DNA of 42,285 bases from Microcaldota archaeon (GCA_021801355.1 JAJYYB010000016.1:1-42285); one strand, 5' to 3'; counted from the stretch's first letter, positions 16,027 through 25,394 are shown. The notes: generated by a model from the sequence alone, not told the origin. Numbers and translations: made by a program.

Positions 16027-17307
16027 TTATTTTATAAGTCTCTTCTTCATAGCATCAATATCATTAATGCTCACACTATCAATCGCATCATATAGTTGCT
16101 TCTTATTCGGGCTTATGTAAATCATCGTGGTGCTAGGGTCGGCGTGCCTTGCGAATCTGCTTGTTATTACTAAGTTGCCATTAGTCGCCTTTGACATCTG
16201 TGTTATGGCGTAGTGTCGCAGACTGTGGGTTGTAAGCAAATGCAACCTTCGCTTTGTGCGTTCATTGTTTGATTCATCAGAGAAATCGTAAACGTCATCG
16301 TTTAGCTTTGCCTTCTCGGCATAGTGCCTGAAGCGGTTTCGTATGTAGTTTATCTCGAAGTAAGGCGTCTTTCTGGCATAGCCCTGTTTGGTTCGATCAG
16401 GGAAGAAAAGGTAACCTACAGAAGCCTCTATTTCAGGCTTGTATTTCCTTATGTACTGGATCGTTTCGATAAGTAGCTGCTCTGGAATCCGCAAGGTGTC
16501 CAGCCTGCCTGACTTCTCGGACTTAAGCTTAAGCTCCCTGTTTTGAATGTCTATATTGCATAGATTAAGCCTTTGGGCTTCGCCCACCCTAAGCCCTAGA
16601 ACCGCTTGATAGCGGAATAGCATGTAAAAGCGGTCATCGTCTATGGCCTTGAAGAATAGCCCTAGCTTATAGTCGTCGAAGCCTTTGTCCAAACTGCCGT
16701 ACTTCGGCACTCGCCTCCTATGGTACTTCTTGACGTAGAACTGCCGTATATCGGTTGTTAGCGCCTCTAGCTCATGCTTTGCCAGCTTGGGCATTATCTG
16801 GTGCAGGTAGTCCTTCGTGCTCTCTAGGCTCAAATCTAAGCCTCTATTGAGTTCGGGGCTTGAGTGTTCGATTTCAGGTGTGTGATACCTCACATCTATG
16901 CCGTTCATGGTGATGACCATATTTTTGAAAGGTTGCATATTCGCAGTTAAATCCAGTGTTCGGATGTCGCTGTTTTTGCAGAGCGATTGACTGTTAATCC
17001 ATTGGTCGCGGAATGCACCATCCGGGTCCGGTTCCTTAGCCGGGCCTTTGACCCGATCATAGGTTGCAATCCTGCTTGCGGCATTGAACCTGAAGCCCGA
17101 ATATGGGAACTGGCCATTACTCCCATCGTCGGCGCCCCTAGGCGCCTCCTTGCTAGGGCTTGGGGCTCTCTCGGCATCTTGGCTAGCTTGGGGGCGTCTA
17201 GCTTGGCTAGCACTAGCTCTCTTGGAATCTTGGGTCTTGGGGTCTTTGGGGGTCGATGCAAAGGTTTTTGAGTTTCGGCAGCCCCATTTTGGAATCACTG
17301 ACGACAA
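16027..17307 (-). CDS. Tyrosine recombinase, C-terminal piece of SSV-type integrase (intC)
   Basis: The open frame has 426 codons from a TTG at 17307; the true episomal gene enters through attR (KWGCR at 7-11). Residues about 12-60 are low-complexity and basic (KDPKTQDSKRASASQARRPQ). The catalytic domain shows Arg in LGLRVGEAQRL, HSLRHYAITQM (HxxR), RFARHADPSTT and the nucleophile Tyr in MIYIS. It has no start region or promoter of its own in this state because those lie at the other end of the element. A paralogue lies just outside on the plus strand. Confidence 0.85.
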   Translation of the reverse strand: MSSVIPKWGCRNSKTFASTPKDPKTQDSKRASASQARRPQASQDAERAPSPSKEAPRGADDGSNGQFPYSGFRFNAASRIATYDRVKGPAKEPDPDGAFRDQWINSQSLCKNSDIRTLDLTANMQPFKNMVITMNGIDVRYHTPEIEHSSPELNRGLDLSLESTKDYLHQIMPKLAKHELEALTTDIRQFYVKKYHRRRVPKYGSLDKGFDDYKLGLFFKAIDDDRFYMLFRYQAVLGLRVGEAQRLNLCNIDIQNRELKLKSEKSGRLDTLRIPEQLLIETIQYIRKYKPEIEASVGYLFFPDRTKQGYARKTPYFEINYIRNRFRHYAEKAKLNDDVYDFSDESNNERTKRRLHLLTTHSLRHYAITQMSKATNGNLVITSRFARHADPSTTMIYISPNKKQLYDAIDSVSINDIDAMKKRLIK

Positions 17308-18326
17308 AATCGGAGTTCAAATCTAAGAGAATCTTAGACCCCGATAGCGAAGGCGTGTTCAGAAAAAATCTAGTTTCTGAACACAAACCTTTAAGTATTA
17401 GTGAAGCGGGGGCTTCACGAGGAGCAAGAAAACCCGAACTCCTGAAATTGAAAGATAGCCTAGAAACCGCGCTTCCCAAGTTATCGAAGCGTGAGATGGA
17501 GAACCTCACATCTGAGATTAAGAAGTATTACGTAAAGAAGTTCCATCGCAGAAAGACGCCGAAGTACGGCTCGCTGAACAAGGGGTTCGAGAGCTAAGAG
17601 TTGCAGGCGTTTTTCAGGGCCATAGACGATGACAAGTTCCATCTGATCTTTTCTTATCAGGCGCAACTCGGACTTAGGATAGGGGAAGTTTGCAAGCTGC
17701 ACCTAAGCGGCATAAACTTCCAGACAAGGGAATTGACCCTAAAGACTGAAAAGGCGAAGGTCGTAGATTCACTTATCATTCCGATGCCTCTTTTCACAGA
17801 AACTGTGAACTTCATAAGACTGCACGAAAGCCAGATAGAACAGGCTGGCGGGTACCTGTTCTTCAAGGACTCGAACAGCATAAGAAAGGAGCGCTTCATA
17901 GGCCCGAACTACGTAAGGGGGATGTTCAGGCGCTACGTGGTCAAGGCTGGCTTGGACTTCACGTATGACATAAGCGATGAGTCAAGCCCAGACAGGGCTA
18001 CAAGAAGCCTGCACAGGCTTACCACGCACAGCCTGAGGCACTATGCGATAACCCGCTTCGCCAAGCAGACGAACGGGAATCTGGTGCTTACCTGCCGTTT
18101 CGCAAGGCATAGCGACCCAAGCACCGCGATGACCTACATAAATACCGACAGGCAGGAGTTGTACGATCAGATAGGTGGCACATTTGGGGTAAGCCAGGCT
18201 CTAGGTATCCGTGTAAACTGCAGACACATAATTCAGCAACATATAGAGCGATGCGGGCACAAAAACTGTGCTCCTGAGAGGGCTACTCCCGCCGTACATG
18301 GTAGATTCTCCTGCGTTTACCAATGA
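17256..18326 (+). pseudogene. Second tyrosine recombinase, interrupted by an in-frame TAA
   Basis: Residue patterns match intC closely: HRRKTPKYGSLNKGFES against HRRRVPKYGSLDKGFDD, then AFFRAIDDDKF, LGLRIGEVCKL, HSLRHYAITRF, RFARHSDPSTAMTYI. At 17595-17597 a TAA replaces the Tyr codon found in the paralogue; both halves are in one frame, so it is a single nonsense change. Similarity ends near 18174 (YDQI), after which the frame continues with unrelated sequence. The true start is unclear because ATG 17256 lies before attR. It is probably a relic of an earlier element at the same tRNA. Confidence 0.75.
17275..17289 (+). repeat. Right attachment site (attR)
   Basis: This is the second exact copy of TCGGCAGCCCCATTT. 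On the minus strand it encodes KWGCR in frame with the integrase C-terminal piece, just as attL encodes KWGCR in frame with the N-terminal piece. Confidence 0.85.
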
Positions 18327-18335
18327 TTTTGGTAT

Positions 18336-20213
18336 TCAAGGAGCTATGGGCGGCGTAGCCCACTTGAATGTGGCGACCTGACCAGTGCCGCCCAGACCAC
18401 CGCCGGTATCAGTGCCGCCATACGTGTTGTTAACTGTTATGCCACCGCCGTTCACGTTGTACGTGCCCGGTAGATAACTACTGCCATACGCTAGCATTAT
18501 GACGCCACCTCCTGCACCACCGCCTGAATCATGGGTTTGCGAGCACGTGTGCGAACCAGATGCACCGGAGCCTGCGTACGAACTTGGGAATGAACTTCCT
18601 GCGCCGCCATTAGCACCGCTGGCTGAATCAGCACCACCGCCGCCGGATCCGGATTCCAAGTAATTCTGGAAGCCGTTTGAATTCCATAGTTGTATGTTGC
18701 TGTTCGAAAGTACCGGTGCCGTAGGTGTGCTGCCAGGGCCATCGTTCGAGCCACCTGCAATTAGGGTGCTGCCACCTGCTCCTGGAGCCGGGCAATGTCC
18801 GCTGCCGCCAGGACTGCCATTGGAAATCCCTGACGCACCGTCCTGGCCCATAGCATTTATAGTACCACCGACGATATTCGCCGCCTGTATATATATGCCG
18901 TAGCTGCTGCCACCACCTGATCCATCGACCCCTGATATTGCAGCCGCACCGCCATCGTTGGCGTTTCCTGCATTTAGCACTCCGAAGTTGCTAAAGTTTT
19001 CTCCTGCTATAAGTATGGCGCCGTCGGTTGTTAGCTCCACACCGCTGTCCACTGTTATGTTACCGGATGCAGATACGTCCCCTGTAAGCGTCGTTGCCGT
19101 GGTGTAAACTATGTCTCCTGTGCATGTGCCGCTCTGCAGATTAGCGCACGTGGATGTAAATGTTGGTAACCGTCCTGGTAGCGGCTGCACGCTCCATTGG
19201 TATGTCACAATCTGACCATTGCCACCGCTGTAACCGTTGTTGCATTGGAAGCATGGTTGGCTAGTGCCGCCAGGAGCGCCGCTCACGTTGTACGTGCCGG
19301 GCAAATAGCCTCCTGGTCCATAAGCAAGGAATATTACGCCACCACCGGAGCCACCACCACCATCAAAATTAGGGAAGCATGAACCTCCTCCCCCTCCGCC
19401 GCTACCTGCGTAAGAATCGGTAAACGAGGCGCCGCTGCCGCCATTGGTGTTGGTACCTGCATATGCACCTCCACCACCAGAGCCAGATTCCAAGTAATTC
19501 TGGAAGCCGTTGTTATACCATATCATTATATTGAGGTTAGAAACCTGCGGTGCAGATGGTGAACTACCCGAAGTCGGAGCACCACTGCCTTCAGCACCAC
19601 CAACAGCCAGGGTGCCGCCACCAGTACCGCCTGAATCACAGTATACGGAACCAGAGGCACCTATGTAGCCTGCGCCGTTACCGCCTGCCTGACCGTTGGC
19701 ATTTATGACGCCGTTAGATACATCAATGCTGTACGCTTGTATGTAGATACCATATGCGCTTTCTCCGCCTGACCCACTATTCACGCCACCGGCCGCACCG
19801 CCGTTATTCGCATAGCCTGTGTTTATAACGCCGTTATCCGTAAAGGTGCCAGACGTTATTATGCTGTGACCGTTTGCGTTCAAAGTTGTAGACGCATTTA
19901 TTATAATATTGCAGTTAGTCACCACATCATTAGACAACGAGCCGCTCAGGTAAATGGTGCATCCTGTTGCGGATGGTATGACCTTCTTCGCGCTGTTGTT
20001 CAGTGCGTTGTTTATGCCATTCTGCGCTTGAGCAGGCAATGTGGACGATACGTTTGTGAGCACGCCGATGTGCTTCGTAACCGCGTTCTGCGCCATTGCA
20101 GTTTGATAGGGTTTGTTTGTGAATCCCTGATTCATGGCGAACGCACTGGCGAATAGCGCGAACATTACTACAGTAGAAACCATCACCAATCTGGTGTTTG
20201 TATTTGCCTTCAT
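18336..20213 (-). CDS. Secreted glycine-rich surface protein with two related domains
   Basis: The protein has 625 residues. A signal peptide (MKANTNTRLVMVSTVVMFALFAS) is followed by two tandem domains of about 230-250 residues. Each has a beta-rich start (CNIIINASTTLNANGHSI; GNITVDSGVELTTDG), then YGIYIQA, INANGQ or INAMGQ, and a Gly/Ser/Asn-rich stretch with FQNYLESGSGGGGA and GGGVI-LAYG. The same unit occurs once in the protein at 37054-38601. It is probably a cell-surface or adhesive protein. ATG 20213 is chosen because the signal peptide starts there; the upstream in-frame extension is unlikely. No C-terminal anchor is visible. Confidence 0.7.
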   Translation of the reverse strand: MKANTNTRLVMVSTVVMFALFASAFAMNQGFTNKPYQTAMAQNAVTKHIGVLTNVSSTLPAQAQNGINNALNNSAKKVIPSATGCTIYLSGSLSNDVVTNCNIIINASTTLNANGHSIITSGTFTDNGVINTGYANNGGAAGGVNSGSGGESAYGIYIQAYSIDVSNGVINANGQAGGNGAGYIGASGSVYCDSGGTGGGTLAVGGAEGSGAPTSGSSPSAPQVSNLNIMIWYNNGFQNYLESGSGGGGAYAGTNTNGGSGASFTDSYAGSGGGGGGSCFPNFDGGGGSGGGVIFLAYGPGGYLPGTYNVSGAPGGTSQPCFQCNNGYSGGNGQIVTYQWSVQPLPGRLPTFTSTCANLQSGTCTGDIVYTTATTLTGDVSASGNITVDSGVELTTDGAILIAGENFSNFGVLNAGNANDGGAAAISGVDGSGGGSSYGIYIQAANIVGGTINAMGQDGASGISNGSPGGSGHCPAPGAGGSTLIAGGSNDGPGSTPTAPVLSNSNIQLWNSNGFQNYLESGSGGGGADSASGANGGAGSSFPSSYAGSGASGSHTCSQTHDSGGGAGGGVIMLAYGSSYLPGTYNVNGGGITVNNTYGGTDTGGGLGGTGQVATFKWATPPIAP

Positions 20214-20725
20214 ATTATTCCCCGTTTGTATAAGTATTAACGATATGCGCATAAATGCGCTATTGGCGGCGAAGTTGGCCGTTACGTAAGCACTTGACAA
20301 TCTACATAATAGACGTCCACGCACATATTATATGGCAAGCGATCTTATTTGCCTACATTCGTATTGTCCAAGCGATTACATATCTGCTTGCCACGTCATG
20401 CGCATGACATCAGCGTTTGTGTAGTGGTGCACGCATAAAACCATTGCTGATTTTGAAACTCTCATCTTTTTTCAATATGAACCCCATGTGATTGCCGGAA
20501 CGCCACTAAAATTATAATAAGAATAGATAGCTTTTAGATATATATAGGTATTTGTCCGGTACGTTAACGGCTGTAAATGTGTATCGATTAGTAGCCGTTG
20601 AAGCTTAGAAGCCGAGTTACTTATGTTCAGAGATCCGAACCCCGTATTTTGTGTTTGACTTAATGGTGCCATCAAATAGCCAGAAAACATGGGCTAGAAC
20701 CTGACATTCTAGTAATGCATGTAAC
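20214..20725. other. Intergenic region, no gene seen
   Basis: This gap of about 510 bp lies between the surface protein start and the antiporter 3' end. The left part presumably holds the surface-gene promoter (ACTTATAC and CATTTATG on the minus strand). An inverted repeat AACGGCT/AGCCGTT lies near 20567-20603. A 72-codon frame (20472-20690, minus) has no recognisable features and is not called. Confidence 0.35.
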
Positions 20726-21874
20726 CTATCGGATCGGCTTCTGGCCTCTTAACAGTGGAGGGAGGATAATTGAGAGACCCACCGTTGCCAGTACTATTAC
20801 AGAATACATGCTGCCGTTTATGAGCCCTGCGCTAAAAGCAATACTGCTTATTGCTATGCCAACTGCGCCGCGGCCACCTAGAAGTGCAATAGTACTCGTG
20901 TACTTCATATCATGCCCTTTAGTAAGGGACCACGCATAGCCTATTAAAAATATGGATATGAAGCCGGTAACCAGCAGTGACGCCAGCAGAAGTATATAAT
21001 TGTAGCCTATTCTAGAAACTTCCAGTCCAGCTATGCTGAAGAATATAGGTATGAAGAAGCTGTTGTTCAGCCTCCTGAAAGTATTCTTGAGCATATGGAA
21101 CATCCTGGCCCCTACAACCGCCCTGCTGATAAGCAACCCTGCAAAGAACGCCCCGAGTATGTAAGTTATGCCTATTAGCTGGAGTAGCGATGAAATCACC
21201 AGGCCTGCAACTATTACAAGACTGAATGCCGCCGTTTCTCCCCTCTCTGTCTTCCTCAGTGAACCAAATATTCTACTAATTCTTAGCTTATGTTTTATAA
21301 TCAACGAATCGATGACTAGCAATACTGCAGCGAATGCTAATAGGCCCACAAGCAGCAACCAGATATTGCTGGATCCGCTTAGAAGTGCAAGTATGACAAA
21401 TGCTGCGATATCTGAGAATACTACGCTAGCCAATATGCTCTGGCCGCCGCTCTTACGCAGCAGTCCGTACTTAAGAATCAGTATCGAAACAACGGATATT
21501 GAAGGCACCCCTATGGCTACGCCTATTATGGCGCAGGACACTAATGGCAGCCCGAAACCGAGGTAACTCACAGCAAACAGAAGAAAGGATGGTATAATAA
21601 AGCTCATAATTGAAAGGGCCGCTGACCGCAGGGGATTCTTTGTAAGCATCTCTGAAGTCGCCTCGATACCTATAAGCAGAATTATAAAGAAAAGCGCTAT
21701 TGATGCTATCGATGAGAGTTGCGGGGAGTAGCTTATCAGGCCAAGTAAGGCGGGCCCTATTATTATTCCTGCGCTAAGCTCACCGACTATGTGTGGTATT
21801 CCGAGCGATTCTACAAACAAGCCAAGCCCAGCCGAAGAGGCAAGCAACACTAAAACAGAGATGAGTATTTCCAT
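20726..21874 (-). CDS. Cation/proton antiporter, CPA2 (Kef/NapA-like) family
   Basis: The protein has 382 residues and about 12 membrane helices. Family marks are the N-terminal IPHIVGELSAGIIIGP, the ion-binding helix VFSDIAAFVILAL with a single Asp, and GGRGAVGIAISSIAF in the C-terminal part. There is no cytosolic TrkA/RCK regulatory domain. It should exchange Na+ or K+ for protons and help pH or ion balance. The direction of transport and ion choice are not readable. It is probably a single-gene unit. Confidence 0.85.
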   Translation of the reverse strand: MEILISVLVLLASSAGLGLFVESLGIPHIVGELSAGIIIGPALLGLISYSPQLSSIASIALFFIILLIGIEATSEMLTKNPLRSAALSIMSFIIPSFLLFAVSYLGFGLPLVSCAIIGVAIGVPSISVVSILILKYGLLRKSGGQSILASVVFSDIAAFVILALLSGSSNIWLLLVGLLAFAAVLLVIDSLIIKHKLRISRIFGSLRKTERGETAAFSLVIVAGLVISSLLQLIGITYILGAFFAGLLISRAVVGARMFHMLKNTFRRLNNSFFIPIFFSIAGLEVSRIGYNYILLLASLLVTGFISIFLIGYAWSLTKGHDMKYTSTIALLGGRGAVGIAISSIAFSAGLINGSMYSVIVLATVGLSIILPPLLRGQKPIR

Positions 21875-22144
21875 GATTGTTCTTGTAGGTAAAAATTAAT
21901 ATTTGGTACGATTAGGTGGAAACCGTTCAGATCCCTAGGAAAAGCTAGGTCTCAACTACTTTGTATATTTGGATGAATAGAAATCCGAATACCTTGGATT
22001 GGCAAAACCGTAGGAGGTTTTTATCATAGCCCTAATGTGCATTGACGAAGCATTAAAATGCTTCTGTATTCAATAAGATAGAGGGATTTTAAAGACTAAT
22101 AAAATTTAACCTGGATCGGTAAAAATATTTTGGGTGGGCAGATA

Positions 22145-23500
22145 ATGGTTATCGTCTCGAAGTTTGGCGGCGGCATCTTAAAGGACGGGAAAAGCTTCGA
22201 AACTGTTGCCAAAATCATCTGCAGCAAAAAGGAACCTATAGTAACAGTTGTTTCGGCTGCCAATGGCGTAACAGATTCAATAGTAGATGCGTTAAATAGT
22301 GCATCAAATGGGACTCTTGATATAGATTTTTTCACTGATGGCCTTGCCAAAAAGCACGAGATTCTCATAAAGCATATCAAAAATTCTAAAATAAAGGAAA
22401 GCGCGATATCTCGTATTCACTATAACGTAGCCTTGCTCAACAAACTTCTTTATGGCGTGCTTTTCTTAAGGGAGATATCGCCGCGCATAAACGACTTGGC
22501 TATGAGTTTTGGCGAGAGATTATCAGCGATAGTATTAGAAGCACACCTTCTTGATGTAGGTGTAAATGCTAAAGCTTTTGAAGCTGATAAAATTGGTATT
22601 CTTACAACAGCCAGGTTCGGGAAGGCAATGCCTTTACTAAAAGAGACAAGAGCAAACCTTCAGAAAAATCTGGTCCCATTCCTTAGTAAAGGGACTGCCG
22701 TGGTTACAGGATTCTTCGGGGCAGATATGGATGGAAACGTGACTACCTTGGGCAGGGGAGGCTCCGATTTTAGTTCCGGGATTATAGCGAATGCATTAGA
22801 CGCAGAAATGTTGGAGATCTGGAAGGATGTCCCAGGGTTTATGTCCGCAGATCCGAGTATTGTGCCACGGGCAAAAAAGATTGACTTGCTTAGCTACGAT
22901 GAAGCTGAGGAACTTGGATATTTCGGCGCGAAGATACTCCACCCAAAGACTATAGCGCCCGTACGCGCTAGGAATATACCGATAATTATCAAAAGCGTAT
23001 TAGAGCCATCATCTGAGGGAACGCAGATTTCAGAAAAGAGGCATAAGATGCAGCAAGTTGCAAAATCCGTAGCGGTGAAGATGAATGTAGCTATGCTGAC
23101 TATCAAGAGCGCAGAGATACTGGAAATCGTACAGATTCTGCCATTTCTATCGAAGCTAGCGGAGTACGACATTGAATTGGACGCGATTTCCACTTCGGAG
23201 ATCGGTATGTCGCTAGTTTTTGATGCAAATGATTTACACAAAGTTAAAAATGCGCTAAAACACTTCCCAAATGCGGAAGAGGTAGAGTTTGAAGAGGATG
23301 TATCACTCATCGGATTGATAGGCGAGGGAATGAAGTCCGAGCCCGGAATAAGTGGTAGACTTTTCAAGAGCACAGGGGATGCAGGAGTGAACGTAAGGAT
23401 GATATCACAGGGTGCGTCGGAGATAAATATCTCATTCCTAATAAAAAGAAACGAAGTTAATGCAGCGTTAAATGCTATTCATTCTGAGTTCATGGACTGA
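22145..23500 (+). CDS. lysC: Aspartate kinase
   Basis: The protein has 451 residues and makes aspartyl phosphate, the first step to threonine. The start VSKFGGGILKDGKSF replaces the usual KFGGTSV. The amino-acid-kinase core includes VVTGFFGADMDGNVTTLGRGGSDFSS, EIWKDVPGFMSADP and ELGYFGAKILHP. Two C-terminal ACT domains (about 310-451) suggest feedback control by threonine or lysine. ATG 22145 is chosen because GGGTGGG precedes it; TTG 22130 is less likely. The other pathway genes lie 2-6 kb downstream on the opposite strand. Confidence 0.9.
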   Translation: MVIVSKFGGGILKDGKSFETVAKIICSKKEPIVTVVSAANGVTDSIVDALNSASNGTLDIDFFTDGLAKKHEILIKHIKNSKIKESAISRIHYNVALLNKLLYGVLFLREISPRINDLAMSFGERLSAIVLEAHLLDVGVNAKAFEADKIGILTTARFGKAMPLLKETRANLQKNLVPFLSKGTAVVTGFFGADMDGNVTTLGRGGSDFSSGIIANALDAEMLEIWKDVPGFMSADPSIVPRAKKIDLLSYDEAEELGYFGAKILHPKTIAPVRARNIPIIIKSVLEPSSEGTQISEKRHKMQQVAKSVAVKMNVAMLTIKSAEILEIVQILPFLSKLAEYDIELDAISTSEIGMSLVFDANDLHKVKNALKHFPNAEEVEFEEDVSLIGLIGEGMKSEPGISGRLFKSTGDAGVNVRMISQGASEINISFLIKRNEVNAALNAIHSEFMD

Positions 23501-23502
23501 CA

Positions 23503-23960
23503 AATCCAAAAACTTGGTAGCGCCGAAAGTAGATTAATGATCTCCTCCACGGGCTTTGGCACGTGGTATCCGGCGTGGTCACATGGCAAGTTTTTTCTGA
23601 CCAGATATGTCTTGTCTCCTGATGTACTTTTTACAACATTTTCGTCCCTTGGCCCAACACTCCCGTTGCTGTATCAGGCGCTCCAGAAATTTCCGCGCGG
23701 GTACCTGAATCTGTGGTTTGGGATCTCCCTAAATACCTCATGAGAAGAAAATCCTTTCAACAATTGAACTGCGAAAGAAACGGCCTTGTAGAATTCCAAA
23801 ATATTCTTGGCATTGCAAGATGCGTTTGAAAAGGCTTCACGAGGCGAAGGCCCTGCTGAACTTAGCAGTGGTGTAGCGATTTTTGGGAAATTTTCTAAAA
23901 TTGTGTTGGTCTCGATAAAACTGGCTGTTTGCCCGAAAAATGCGTCAGCAGAGGATTTCT
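23503..23960 (-). pseudogene. Possible decayed gene fragment, unidentified
   Basis: One minus-strand frame stays open for about 90 codons, meets a single TGA, and stays open for about 55 more. The translation is protein-like: AKNILEFYKAVSFAVQLL, SSHEVFREIP, and after the stop DENVVKSTSGDKTYLVRKN and HVPKPVEEIINLL. There is no start codon context and no family was recognised. It lies next to another clear pseudogene, which fits local gene decay. The two small plus-strand frames here look like shadows. The rest of 23501-24079 shows no gene. Confidence 0.35.
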
Positions 23961-24079
23961 ACAGAGCCCTTTTTAGAATACTCTGTATAAATGATAAATA
24001 AGTATCTGAAAGAAGATAGATATCTAGCTGGAAGATAAAACACTATTAAAGCGTAATAATTGGGAAAATAGGTATTGCT

Positions 24080-24685
24080 ATGGCAAAAAATGAAACTTCT
24101 AAAACTGAGACTAAAGAAAACACTGCTGAGGCGAGCTCTTCCGCGGCGATTAAAAAACGTAATGGCACTAAGGTTACGCCAAAAATCGCCTTGAGTATAG
24201 CGCTAGTTGTTGCGGTATTGGCAATTGCATATGTTGCTTTTAGTGGAGCTTCCACAACTGTCGTGCAAAATGGCGATATTGTTGAGGTAAATTATACTGG
24301 AAGTTTTACAAACGGCACCATATTTGATGCAAGTTCTTACCATGGAGGGCCATTCAATTTCACGGTAGGAGCGAATCAAGTAATTCAGGGTTTTGACCAA
24401 GCAGTCATAGGAATGAGCGTTGGCCAGGAGAAAAACGTAACTATACCGGTGAATGAAGCGTATGGACCGGTAAACCGTGCTTTGTTCATCCAAATACCGA
24501 CTAACGTTTTAAGAGGAGACCTGAACGCAGCCCCCGTTGTAGGTATGGGAATCAAGAATAGTGCAGGAGAGCAAGGTGTCATAACGGCTGTCAATTCGAC
24601 TAACGTAACCGTTGATTTCAATTCACCACTTGCCGGCAAGGTTCTCGTATTTAGAATAACAATAGTAGGGATAAAGAAAGCCTAA
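24080..24685 (+). CDS. Membrane-anchored FKBP-type peptidyl-prolyl isomerase
   Basis: The protein has 201 residues. A charged N-terminus and one membrane helix (ALSIALVVAVLAIAYVAF, about 38-55) anchor an outward-facing FKBP domain. The domain shows GDIVEVNYTGSFTNGTIFDAS, FTVGANQVIQGFDQAVIGM and IPVNEAYGP, followed by an IF-type insert as in SlyD-like archaeal FKBPs. It probably assists folding of exported proteins. It is a single gene between two decayed regions. No signal cleavage site is evident. Confidence 0.85.
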   Translation: MAKNETSKTETKENTAEASSSAAIKKRNGTKVTPKIALSIALVVAVLAIAYVAFSGASTTVVQNGDIVEVNYTGSFTNGTIFDASSYHGGPFNFTVGANQVIQGFDQAVIGMSVGQEKNVTIPVNEAYGPVNRALFIQIPTNVLRGDLNAAPVVGMGIKNSAGEQGVITAVNSTNVTVDFNSPLAGKVLVFRITIVGIKKA

Positions 24686-24700
24686 TAAATTCAGTTACAT

Positions 24701-25371
24701 ACTTATACGGGAGAAGGAAGAACGATGTTGGAGCTGGAGAGCTAATAAAGATCGTGCTACGCGTGCTTTTCTACTTTATAGTAATATCAATACTCCTAGA
24801 GTCGTTCGGTATAAGTTTATCAACGGCACTTGCAGGTGGCGCAGTCGGAGGCATAATAATAGGACTAGCCGTACAGACCATAGTAACGAGCGTCTTATCC
24901 TGGTTCCTTGTTTCTTCCTCAAGGACCATATTACCAGGCGAGGTGCTACTCATACAATCATCTCTTGGGGCAACTTTATCTGCAAGGTGACCAAGGTAGG
25001 CATAGTATTCACATAGGTAACTACCCAAAATGGGACAAAAATGAAGATACCGAATACACCGCTGATTAGTTCCTTGCTATTTACAAGACTTAAGACAGGA
25101 GCCAGCGCATATGCTTACGCTTTCCCTGTCGCAATAAACGCTGATGTTAGTGTATAACTTTTTGAAAATACGGTGAAGCTCGCACTGAAGAAGGAGTTGC
25201 CTTTTGGTAAAGACGAGCATGCAGATGTTATTTGAGCCCAAAGACTTCAGGCACAAATACTTATACTGCAATTTGCACTTCCTCGAATTTGACGAGGTTA
25301 ACGGGCTAATGGATAGTGTTAACAAAGCATTTGATAAGGCTTATTGGGATGCAAAGAAGCAGATTTCTTGA
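24701..25371 (+). pseudogene. Mechanosensitive channel (MscS family) pseudogene
   Basis: Pieces of an MscS protein follow in order but not in one frame. The pore helix region is AGGAVGGIIIGLAVQTIVTS, followed by the beta-domain pieces RTILPGEVLLIQ and VTKVGIVFT, then GTKMKIPNTPLISS, KLALKKELPFG, and the C-terminal YCNLHFLEFDEVNGLMD to a TGA at 25369-25371. At least two frame changes (near 24986 and 25231) and internal TAG and TAA codons break it. The N-terminal membrane helices are missing. It no longer encodes a channel unless the assembly is wrong. Confidence 0.8.
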
Positions 25372-25394
25372 TTCTTTATCCGTTTTAGTAAAAT

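Larger units (their letters stand above)
12245..17289. mobile_element. Integrated 5-kb element with SSV-type split integrase and restriction-like cargo
   Basis: The element lies between two copies of a 15-bp repeat, one in the tRNA-Pro 3' end and one at 17275-17289. Inside are an integrase N-terminal piece at the left end, Vsr, a cytosine methyltransferase, a GHKL ATPase-nuclease, and the integrase C-terminal piece at the right end. The two integrase pieces share frame across the repeat. The cargo genes are visibly more A+T-rich than the chromosome around them. No replication, capsid or partition gene was recognised, so it is either a minimal mobile defence cassette, a satellite, or a reduced plasmid or virus. 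Confidence 0.85.

Noticed and set aside
17213-17509. Minus-strand frame of 98 codons over the start of the second integrase
   Set aside because: It overlaps recognised integrase sequence on the plus strand; a weak resemblance to intN next to the att core (VSDSK) needs a frame shift and is too short to trust.
18497-19500. Repeated GCCACCACC/GGTGGC-like units suggesting a repeat array or CRISPR
   Set aside because: They are irregular, have no constant repeat or spacer length, and simply encode Gly/Ser runs on the other strand.
20472-20690. 72-codon minus-strand frame
   Set aside because: No ribosome site, no domain and low-complexity sequence; the gap around it is treated as intergenic.
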